Assembly: GCF_022539505.1 (NCBI RefSeq)
Contig: NC_061508.1
Location: 266,358,736 to 266,422,735 of the forward strand
DNA length: 64,000 nt
Source of the DNA: Lolium rigidum
Lineage: Eukaryota; Streptophyta; Magnoliopsida; Poales; Poaceae
Direction: 5' to 3'
Each line of letters opens with the position of its first letter. The stretch's first letter is position 1. The notes below the pieces were generated by a model. It saw only the letters and a program-made list of their open reading frames with translations. It ran no database searches and was not told where the DNA came from. This document shows positions 55,238-64,000 of the stretch, piece after piece. Made by a program: the position numbers and the translations under genes.

Positions 55238-55736
55238 ATGAGAAATGTCGGTCGTGGCCAGGCTGTCGCGCCTCCACCTCCACCTACACCTCCCACTCCA
55301 CCTCCCCCGGCCTCGAGCTCCGACGAGGAGTTCGACTCCGACGACAGCACGGGTGACCTCCTCGACCCGGTCAGGGACGCCAAGTACCTGGCTGACGTGG
55401 AGAAGGAAGCAGAGGAGGAGCGGGCGGCCCACGCGGCGTTCGACGCCGAGATGGAACAGCGCAGGCTAGCGGCCGCCGCAGCCGCAGAGGAGTCCGACTC
55501 CGACATATCATGGTCTTCCGATGACCCTGATGCGCACCCCGGAGGAGAGGGCGGTGGAGCAGAGAGCAATAGTCGAGTCATTCGAGACGCTCAAGGACGA
55601 CGCTGCGAACGCGAGGCTGGAGCAGTGCTTGCAATAGGACGCGGCAGCGCACCGAGCTATAGCAACCGCACGGGAGGCGGCGGAGAAGCAGGCGATGGAG
55701 CGCCGCAACGACGGGACCGGCCCGTCCGGAAGCTAG
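55238..55736 (+). pseudogene. Acidic/coiled-coil cargo gene with frameshift and stop
   Basis: Starts MRNVGRGQAVAPPPPPTPP, then an acidic SSSDEEFDSDDSTGD segment and a Glu/Ala-rich helix (EKEAEEERAAHAAFDAEMEQ). The formal 168-codon frame continues to 55744, but near 55525 the more convincing coding passes to another frame: TPEERAVEQRAIVESFETLK, then a TAG at 55635 in place of a likely CAG, then ATAREAAEKQAMERRNDGTG ending at TAG 55734. So the original protein was about 165 residues with a long coiled-coil-like region. No domain is named. Confidence 0.55.
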
Positions 55737-55960
55737 TAGTCTAGGCTTCTAGATCTACATTGTATATTTTTTATGCATTTAAATGTACTACTTTTTATAT
55801 TTTTAAATACGTTGCAAATCTAAAAATGGGTTGCCCCGGTGGGAGCACACCCAGACGCAGACGGACGCGCGGACAAAATATGTCCGTGGGGCGATGCAAA
55901 CGGACACTCGTGACCACTTTTAAGCGTCCGAAATACGTCGCCCCGTTGGAGATGCCCTAA

Positions 55961-57520
55961 CAAAGACATACAGGAAAGAGTTTCAGTCACAGCGTTGTGA
56001 GAATCCGTGCCGACGTCGCTCGTGGCCGATGTGCTTGTCCGCGTGAGAACGACGATATCACCCCTGACCGAGCCCACGACCACGAGCGATGCACGCCCAT
56101 AACTTCATCAGGACGGCATGACGGGCAGCATGGGCGACAATACTGAAGTTCCACTTGAGTAAAATACAAGATAACGATCTATGATTTGGATGCAACTGCC
56201 CGCTATACCCTGAGAAATATGAAAACACTAGTTGGGCGAACTGCCAAGCCTACTTAAATGGCCATAGGTCAGAGATCGATGCGTGCTCCCAGTTGCGAGC
56301 TTGCCGTGCCGGGGAAACCATGGAATCGGAGAAGCCATCGAGCTCCGGATCAGCTAAATGCACTGCACGTGAATTAAAACCAGACAAGCATCACTATTTA
56401 ATAACCTGCGAGGGTCTCGTTGAGAGAGACGGCGTGCCGGGCGCCTCGAGTTTGACATAATGACATTTGCCCTAATTCTGCCGTGGCTGTTCATCCGATA
56501 TTCAACTGGTGGAGAGGCCCAATCGCTGACATAGGCAGGGAGATTATTGGCATCTGTGTATAAAAATGTCAGCGAACAGCTTCTCAGCTGCCGGCTGGAG
56601 TGGGGTGGATTGTCAGCCAGACAGACTTGCCCTCTGAGATCTTCTTTAAGAGATCAACTGAATCTTGGATGGCTCTGAAGCGAATTAACAAACCATCAAG
56701 TGGATGCACGAGGCCTGCGAGCGAGGGGATTTCATATCATCCAATAATGCGATCACAGAAATAAAGAATATATAATGTTTACATTGACCAAGCTGGTTGT
56801 TCTGGTCGAACAGCTCCCTTGTTCTCTTCTACTACCATATCTCTGCAGACCTATTCTTTTGCACAATCACAACAGTGACCTAATCTTCAGCATCGAGGCA
56901 TCATGATCTGTACTGAATCTTCTAATCTAAAAAATGTTAATGTGCAGATAAGAGAACCAGATTGCTTGATTTAGGAACAGACATAAAAATAAGATGGGAA
57001 AATCAGTATGATGCTGCATTTTCAGAAGAACTTGTTCATGGGCTACATCAACAAGTTCTGACAGATCGCAAAATGTGGATTGCTGGGCAAATCTCCTTTG
57101 GCAGAACACAAGCTGACTAGTAAGAGGTGAAGAAGCCCAATGACGGTCTGCCCAAGGAGATATGGCCCGGTAATCTACAGCTCGCATGCACACACACACT
57201 GTATTTCCGTTTTTGTTTCGAGGTGTACCTGATGGAATGGCTTGGTGCATTCCTAGGTTCCAACAATAAGGTATTTATATGCATTCCACAATACCAGTTT
57301 GGTGCTGAAGCTGGCATCAGCATATCCGCTCATGCATCTGCCTTGCTTGAAGATGGATGCCAAAGAGCATTTTTCACTTTTCCAGGTCTGTGTGGCATAT
57401 CTTGCGCATTTTTTAGCACGCATATTTCAGTAGTAGGCATAAAAATTACTCTCTTCAGGTTTCGCTAAAAAAAAGGTACTACTCTACATGAAAATTAGTC
57501 CCTCCTGGTTTCCTTAAAAA
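55961..57520. other. Intergenic, no supported gene
   Basis: Short GC-rich islands but no convincing ORF. CGCTCGTGG (56010) and CCACGAGCG (56078) form a loose inverted pair. Exon-like sequence near 57220-57390 has no recognisable product. Confidence 0.4.
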
Positions 57521-57524
57521 AGGC

Positions 57525-57817
57525 ACTCCCTCCGCTAAGAAAGTATGACGCTTTAAAATTTAGTGGTCAAACTTGTTTAACATGGTCATTGTCTACACCA
57601 AAAGATATTTGGATCTTACGAAAAATATTAACATTCTATTTGTCATGTTACTTCAAAACTTATGCACCCACTTGTTTAACTTTGCTCCTAGTCTAATACA
57701 CCAAAACATATTGGATGATATGAAAACATTTAACACTATATTTTTCATGTACCTTCAAAATAGAATGAAGATCATGCTTATTTGTCACAGGCGGCATGTG
57801 TTCTTGAACAGATGGAG
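57525..57817. mobile_element. Stowaway-like MITE
   Basis: The left end CTCCCTCCGCTAAGAAAG and right end CAGATGGAG followed by TA are consistent with a Tc1/mariner MITE; the left TA has changed to CA. A 26-bp internal piece (57776-57801) is repeated just outside at 57836-57861. Confidence 0.55.
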
Positions 57818-60108
57818 TAACTTATAACCACCGTGGCTTATTTGTCACAGGCGGCATGTGTGCACTTGTCTTTTTTCCATAATCTCGCTTTGGTTTAAAG
57901 AATCGATTGTTTATCTACTCTGTTACTGCAAAAAAAAAAATCTTCAGTGAGGCTTCGTAAAATGCAATGTATCTGCTGCGCCATTTTCTCTGTATTCTAT
58001 GCAATGTTCTGTAAAAAAGAGGTGGACTCTGGCTAAAGCCTTAACAAGTAAAACTAAATAATGGTAACATGTAGCATATTTTTGCAATAATAAAAGACAA
58101 AGATCTGAGAACAGCATGTTAATGATCGTGTCAATCTAAGATCAGATGATAAATTGTGATGCGGCTTTTCGACACCCACAGCAGCAGCTGGTGCGTCCTT
58201 TCTGTAAAGCCCAGCTTTATCCAGGAGAATCAGATACTTACTAAATTCTTCAACAGATCAGACAGCTTCTGACAGCACATAATGGGAAGATCCATAAGAA
58301 TGTTCCGAACCAAAAGAACAATATAACCTGTCATCCATCACATGAAAAAGGGCACGATCTGCTTGTGGACCTTTGAATGTGTATATATAAGTAATTAGGG
58401 AAGTACCTGCATGAATACGTAGAAGATGGTGCAATTGTCTTAGCTTGCGAGCCTTTCCAGCTAACTAGTGCAAGGTAGTATTTTGACAAAAATCACTAAC
58501 AAAGTGGCAGTGATGCCACCAGTTTCTACTCAAGGGAGAACAGAAAACTGAGAAATGGCAGAAACTGCCATGTACTGGTTACAGGATGGCATCCATTTAA
58601 AATCGACCAAACACTGTGAACAAAAATAACGGATACCAGGAAATCGGAAGGAACTGACATGGTACTGGTGAATAACGAAATGACATTCCCATTTGACACA
58701 AATTTCTAGTGATGATATTGTATAGATAAGGAAATATAAAGTTGTTAGCGTAGCATCAATAATTTCTAGTGACACAAATTTTCTAGCTACTCAGCTCAAC
58801 AGGATATAATTCTATGATTGTTGAGAACTAAGAACAGAAGTCCACGTTGTTGCTTAATTTAAGGAAATATAAAGTTGTTAGCGTAGCATCAATAATTTCA
58901 TTATCTTGCACACAAGCCCTTAACAACACTTTGCTAGAATTTTGAATTCAAAATTTAAATTCTAATAATTATCAAGATGATACTTCCACCAATACTGCCA
59001 GTAACTAACAGTTACCACCACCTGTTTTATCTAAGTTAAAACAAAAACATGGAAAAACATAACACGTGGCCCATCCGATAAATGTGATTAAAAGGTTTCT
59101 GCTCACACGGTCGACTTGGAGAACAGGTTCAAGGCAAAAGGCCGTGGAATAAAAGTTTGCACAAAATAGAGATATAAACAGAAGTTTTTGTCAAGAAAAA
59201 AAAATGTAGCAAGAAGTTTGATCCAACGATGGCCGATAGTCCAAGTCACCTATGATGGGTTTCAGAATATTGGAAACTGGAGCAACGATTAAAGACTAGT
59301 CTGAACGGCCACAAACAGGAGAAAAATATGAAAGAAGAGTACCCAGAAAAAAAAATCAATTTACCATTCTCGCTGTATTTTCAAATGCTCTAGGTATAGA
59401 ATAGAAGTTCCTATTGTACTTACAAGAATCTTTCAGGGTACCAAACAATAATAAGATTTCATTTATCAGGCATAAAATTTAAATCGTTGGCAGAATCTAT
59501 TTAACCATGCTAATGTGGTGTGGTGTCACCTGCTAGAATAATTTTCGTTTTCAGCATCTACATACAGCACTCAGTTAGTCTCAATATACATAAATATCAA
59601 GTTTCAATGTGAAATTATGCCTCTGGTTTTTCGTCGCGGAAAATCCTTTCTGGTTGCTGCTGTGCCACTTTTTCGAGCTCAAGTTCTGTACACCATACTT
59701 GTTTCGAATTGTCAATAGCAAACAATTTGCATCAGAACCAATCAGAACTTATGGTAGCTCCAAGTATCCGTTTTCAGTAACTAGTTTGCAATAGATGTCC
59801 TACAAATTATAATAGCTCATGATAGAAAATTTACTAGAATCGACAAGAAGACGGATCATATAAAGTAAGCTGATATAGGATTTAACTCATGTACCGAGAG
59901 TTCTAGAGGTAGGTTGGTCTCAAATTTGCAAGAGACGCCACAAGCACAGGGGTCATTCTCTTTCTATGGTCCAACGGTTCGACTCAAAAAGAGAGGTAAA
60001 TGGGAAAGGTAGAGCTAGAGGAATACCTCTTGAAAGCATTGTCCTGATCTGGAAGCATATCCAGCAGCATATCCACATTTTCTTGTTCGTTTCTGCCCTA
60101 TATATATT
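57818..60108. other. AT-rich intergenic sequence
   Basis: No gene seen. It contains a 39-bp perfect direct repeat (58728-58766 and 58861-58899). Confidence 0.5.
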
Positions 60109-60351
60109 TCATAGTAAGATACAGTGCATGGCAAGCAAAATATTTGAAAGAGTAACAGGAAGAGCAACACGCAACTGAAAACAGACCAACGGTCTTTTTC
60201 TCCCACAAATAAATAGATCAGTGGTTGCTACGGAGTGTTTCAGGGTGAGAATCACAGTGCGGTTCTCCTCTGGCATGGATGACAATGTATCCGGCCTTGG
60301 ACAGTGGACTATGCTACCACCGTCCCTGCCAAAGGAGAATTGCCCTGCCAT
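60109..60351 (-). other. Exon-like ORF, product unknown
   Basis: An 80-codon minus-strand frame with a protein-like stretch FGRDGGSIVHCPRPDTLSSM and PEENRTVILTLKH. No domain, clear splice sites or neighbours support it. It could be an exon of an unrecognised gene or chance. Confidence 0.2.
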
Positions 60352-61020
60352 TCAGAATAAACCCTGCTTTCATCATGCTCTTTGTCACAGCACGCTGCTA
60401 CTTGCAGGCCAATGGTGGAACAGTCATTCAATAAAGGTATTAAAGCTTCTTTCCAAATGATTACTGTAGAAAGTACTTTTAATAGTACTGTGTATAGTTC
60501 ACCCAAGAAAAGAATAGTGGGGCAGGGAGGCATTATTTCTTGCATGGGACACTTTGTAGTAAAAATGTGCAAACAACACGATCAGTTATTCAGTTACAGG
60601 AATCATGCAAGCCTTGGAGGCAACTTTTGCATACAAAAACTGGGACCTTATTTTGCTCCATCAGAAGAAGAAAAAATATAACATCAAGTTTCAAGACATG
60701 ATACAAAATAACAAACATCCTCTAAATTCAAGATGTTCATGCTCAAAATAACGATCATATTAATTCAGCATAGCAATTCACTATCATATCTGCTTTGTGG
60801 AGCTCATTTGATTACAAATTCATGTCTAGTGATAGTGTTTTCTATCTTGATTTTCAGATGATTCGTGCATCCTAAGCTACTTTCTACATACATTCCAAGG
60901 TCAAACAGTTCTCTTGGCCCAAATTTGCAAGGACCACCTTCTCCTGCTTGCTTGATCGGAATCTATTCACATTTAGAATAGCTGAAGTGCTACTTAACTT
61001 CACTTAGTAGTTGAAACTCG
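60352..61020. other. Intergenic, nothing recognised
   Basis: AT-rich sequence with no supported ORF or repeat. Confidence 0.4.
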
Positions 61021-61039
61021 GAGAGACAGAGAGAGTCCT

Positions 61040-61530
61040 CTCTCATACTTGCCAATTCCACGGCTGATCAGCAAGGGAATTGGCAGGAACCAACCTTAGT
61101 TGCCCCTCGGTAGAGTGAGTCTACTTAGCGAACTGGCAGGACGCGGAGATCGATTGATCAATATGCATATCGAGAGTTGATGGTTGACCGCGGACAATGC
61201 TGCTTGCGTAGCAGGGGATGCCCGCTCGTCGGGCCCGGCCTGCTTCCTGCCCGAAAGAAGGCTAACCGGACTAGTGGTAGGGGACCTAACCTTAAAAACC
61301 CCTACCCTATTCTCGAACCCTCTGCCGAGCTCTACCCTGTCCGCATTTATTTGGAAGGGGGCCAAAGAAATGTCTCCACCTGCTGCCAACAGTCTTTCTT
61401 CGGAATTCTACTGAACGGGTCGATCCTCCCCTCCGTTTGTTTTAGCAACTTATCTGAATATGATGAAAAAATAATCAAAAGAACAGAGCCTGAGTTATAG
61501 CACGATCCCGGGGCAAGCACCCACAGGTAG
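61040..61530. other. Possible mitochondrial-derived nuclear segment
   Basis: About 500 bp of roughly 50% GC sequence in AT-rich surroundings, with a 10-bp inverted repeat TGCCAATTCC/GGAATTGGCA (61050-61059, 61076-61085) and a style I associate with plant mitochondrial spacers (GGGCCCGGCCTGCTTCCTGC, GAACGGGTCGATCC). No mitochondrial gene was identified, so this is tentative. Confidence 0.3.
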
Positions 61531-63108
61531 CTGTGCACCCAGTTACATTTCCCACCATGGAAAATTCGTGATATGACAGCACCCAGGAACTTCTAGAAAC
61601 ATCCGAAATCACCACAATGTGCCGAAATCACCACAATGTGCCGCAATCTGAGAGTATCTTTGTAATATCAGTGCTGCAAACAATGCACCTACACGTACAA
61701 ACTCGCACCAAGCAAGCTGACAAAACTGACAGTGTAATCAAGCATCTGAGGAGGGCTGCCATCATGCAACATATGTATTATATTTATGTACTAGTACAAA
61801 ATTAATTCATTTTCTACACCATATATGAGACATGTTCGGTTCAGCAGAAGATAATTTAGTCTGCATAGAAGAGGTAGGAAAATAAAGTGAACTGGATTCA
61901 CGACTGCATGCCTCATAGAGTGAAACTGAAGTGAAAAGCACCAAAATTGATCTGAATTTTATTTGTTGATTAATGGCATACCATTCAACAAGTTTCAATA
62001 GGCTTTTTTGCACATAGTTTATGATCTCATCAAACAAAAATGCATAGTTAATCGTCTGGAAATTAAGAATGCATTTGGTCCATCAAACAAGCCAGCCTTG
62101 TGGTCAGAGGCAAACATGCTCAGTTTTTAAATCTGAACTTAACAACTGATACCTTGTTGCATCTTAACACCAGATGCTGATTATCTCTTTTTAACTCTGG
62201 TGTACAAAGGATTTAAGTGAAAACCTTGTGCAATGCTCATGAAAGTTCAGAAAGGTTGTTAGACAAAATTAAAATTACATGTGTAATGAATCTGCGATCG
62301 ACGAGAAACTAGTCCAACACTAACTAAGCTGGTTTGGGCGTATCCAGCAGAGGCCCTGGAAGCACCAGTTAATAGTGGTATTCTGAAGGCTATGGAAAAT
62401 ATTAGGAGGGGCAGAGGGTGACCAAATTTGACATGGACGAAGGCGGTAAAAAGCGACTTAAAGGATTGGAATGTTCCTAGAGATTTGGTTGTTGATAGGA
62501 CTGCATGGAGATCAGCAATTCATGTCCCACAATCTTAGTTTACTCTCTTTGTTTATTTTTCTCTCCCTTTCTTTTGGTTCTTTTTGTTTCGCTTGGGTTT
62601 CCTATCTAACTTACCCAACTTGCTTGTGAAAAAGGCTTTGATGTTGTTGGTGGTGTGTAATCTACGACTGGTCATGTCAACACTGAGTGCACAATTTTCA
62701 ACAACACAAGTAAGCAACTGAAAGCTTGATTGAATAGTCAATGTACAAAAATCACTGGAAAGAAGATTGCAAAAGTGAAAATAATATTACTAGCATTTCA
62801 TAGAAAAAAGAAAGAATTGAACTGAGCAGTATCATAAATGAAAAGTTCAGATGAAGCTGCATTATCTTCTGGCACCAAACATCACGTAGCCAAGAATTAA
62901 CTAGCACTGCCAGTATTGTTACATGTAATCTTAACTACACCAAGTAAAAATGAACCTGACGAACATGAATAGAAAATTCTTAGAAGCAACAAAAAATAAA
63001 TCTAAGAGAAAGCATAACTATCAGCATCCCCCCAAGATGACCACAATGTCGTAGGGGGTTTAAGTAGAGCAAGGTATTCTTATTCAGTAAAGCAGCGCCT
63101 ATCGGAGT
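61531..63108. other. 3' flank of the SRP receptor gene
   Basis: AT-rich, no other gene seen. The 3' untranslated region of the minus-strand gene should occupy its right end. A short direct repeat GAAATCACCACAATGTGCCG occurs at about 61606 and 61625. Confidence 0.5.
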
Positions 63109-64000
63109 TCACTCCAGGAGGGTGTTGACGATGGATTTGACATTGAGTTTCTTGAGGTCGGTGTACGACTGACCACAGCCAACAAACATGACAGGAGCTC
63201 CAGAAACATACACCATAGAAAGAGCTGCTCCAACCTTGTCGTCAATGGTGTCAAACTTGGTGAGCAGGATGCCATCAATCGATCTAGCAGTTGGAGCAGT
63301 GGAAAGATCTGTCAGCTTCTGACTAAACTTAGTGAGCTGATCAACAGCGTCATTCCCCACCAGCGCCTCTCCAACAAACAAAACCAGGTCCGGATTATTG
63401 AGGTTGATGAGCTTCGAGAGCGCTCTCATGAGTGGCTCATTGTCCTGCATACGCCCAGCGGTGTCAACAAGAACAACATCTGTTTTGTTCCGAGCGGCTT
63501 CCTGAATCGCACCCTTGGCCACTACAGCTGGATCCCTTTCATATCCTTTCTCAAAAATAGGAATCTGAAGCCTGCGGGCATGAGTCCGCAGCTGCTCCAC
63601 AGCACCAGACCTGAAGGTGTCGCACGCTGCCAGCATGACAGTGAGGTCATGCTGCCGAAGCCAATAAGCAACCTTTGCGAGGTTGGTGGATTTCCCGACC
63701 CCATTCACCCCGACGAAGACGATGACGTACGGCGCGCCACGCTGCTTGGCAGCATGCACATCTCTCAGCACGTCAATGGATCGCCTCGGGGTCAAAATCC
63801 TAACGAGAGCATCTTCCATAGCTGCCTGAACAGAGGAGGAAACCCGCGTGAAGGATCCGAGCTGCTTGCCTACAAGGCTAGCTGCGACCGATTCGCAGAG
63901 CTTCTCCGCGATCTCCTCCGCCACGTTCTTGGTCATCAGCCGATCCTTCAGAGCTTTGAGTGCAGGTTGCAGGTCAGACATCTCCAGGGCCGCGTTGCCG
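63109..64000 (-). CDS. Signal recognition particle receptor subunit alpha, C-terminal part (partial)
   Basis: The frame is open from the window edge to a TGA at 63109, 296 residues. It is the NG GTPase domain of the SRP receptor alpha subunit (eukaryotic FtsY homologue): an N-domain helix region ([20 protein letters not shown]), P-loop GVNGVGKST (about residue 97 of the visible part), [21 protein letters not shown] for guanine specificity, and C-terminal GCGQSYTDL. The protein docks ribosome-SRP complexes at the ER membrane through a GTP-dependent complex with SRP54. All GTPase motifs are intact. No intron lies in this part. The N-terminal half and promoter are beyond 64000; an in-frame Met at 63981 is internal because coding continues upstream. 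Confidence 0.95.
   Translation of the reverse strand, partial: GNAALEMSDLQPALKALKDRLMTKNVAEEIAEKLCESVAASLVGKQLGSFTRVSSSVQAAMEDALVRILTPRRSIDVLRDVHAAKQRGAPYVIVFVGVNGVGKSTNLAKVAYWLRQHDLTVMLAACDTFRSGAVEQLRTHARRLQIPIFEKGYERDPAVVAKGAIQEAARNKTDVVLVDTAGRMQDNEPLMRALSKLINLNNPDLVLFVGEALVGNDAVDQLTKFSQKLTDLSTAPTARSIDGILLTKFDTIDDKVGAALSMVYVSGAPVMFVGCGQSYTDLKKLNVKSIVNTLLE

Larger units (their letters stand above)
54759..55957 (+). mobile_element. PIF/Harbinger-like cargo element (H5)
   Basis: TAA (54756-54758, 55958-55960) flanks the element. The right end GTTGGAGATGCCC matches the family terminus, while the left end GTGCACTTCCCGCGGCGCGA has drifted. The left 250 bp is a close match to the inverted right end of H3. 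The interior has a promoter and one broken cargo gene. Confidence 0.75.

Overview
The window looks like a stretch of a large, repeat-rich grass nuclear genome, most likely Triticeae or a close relative. This is inferred from the transposon types: giant-LTR Ty3/gypsy elements with a Met-tRNA primer site, Stowaway MITEs with CTCCCTCYG ends, TTA-flanked PIF/Harbinger-like elements ending GAGCATCTCC, and a tRNA-derived SINE that begins GAGGACGTGGGC. One 100-base run of N (49933-50032) is an assembly gap. There is no bacterial-type gene organisation.

Only two host genes are solid. One is an intact single-ORF DUF1685-family gene on the minus strand (38245-39045) with a TATA box. The other is the C-terminal NG GTPase half of the signal recognition particle receptor alpha subunit, minus strand, running off the right edge (63109-64000). 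Two further minus-strand transcription units are suspected (about 17.1-21.9 kb and 24.4-28.9 kb) from CT-rich leaders, AAACCCTA boxes and exon-like ORFs, but I could not name a product for either.

Layout. 1-16.9 kb: one non-autonomous gypsy element with LTRs of about 5 kb and an internal region holding only an extra ORF and a broken gag. Its 3' LTR contains a MULE (9-bp target duplication) which itself contains Harbinger-like cargo elements. 16.9-22 kb: scrambled repair-like junction, then a possible gene with internal tandem duplications. 22-28.9 kb: Harbinger fragment, two related copies of a LINE 3' end, a hAT-like insertion, exon-like ORFs. 28.9-34.2 kb: cluster of inverted-repeat, MULE-like elements filled with AT-rich degenerate arrays. 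34.2-37.5 kb: LINE derivative, a plastid-derived segment with a truncated trnS-GGA, a MULE-type MITE. 38.2-39.1 kb: DUF1685 gene. 39.5-41.1 kb: Harbinger-like element carrying a B3-domain gene. 41-46 kb: Stowaway, SINE and hAT MITEs. 46.2-47.4 kb: Harbinger-like element carrying an acidic-protein gene. 47.4-54.5 kb: second gypsy element, minus strand, with the gap. 54.8-56 kb: another Harbinger-like cargo element. 56-63 kb: mostly featureless, with a possible mitochondrial-like segment. 63.1-64 kb: SRP receptor.

The most interesting pattern is a family of at least six TTA/TAA-flanked elements. Most carry a short gene cassette with its own TATA box and an AAACCCTAGCCGCC-like leader, coding for B3-fold or acidic proteins rather than a transposase. 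Most cassettes are frameshifted, but two reading frames are intact (13213-13734 and 46651-47013).
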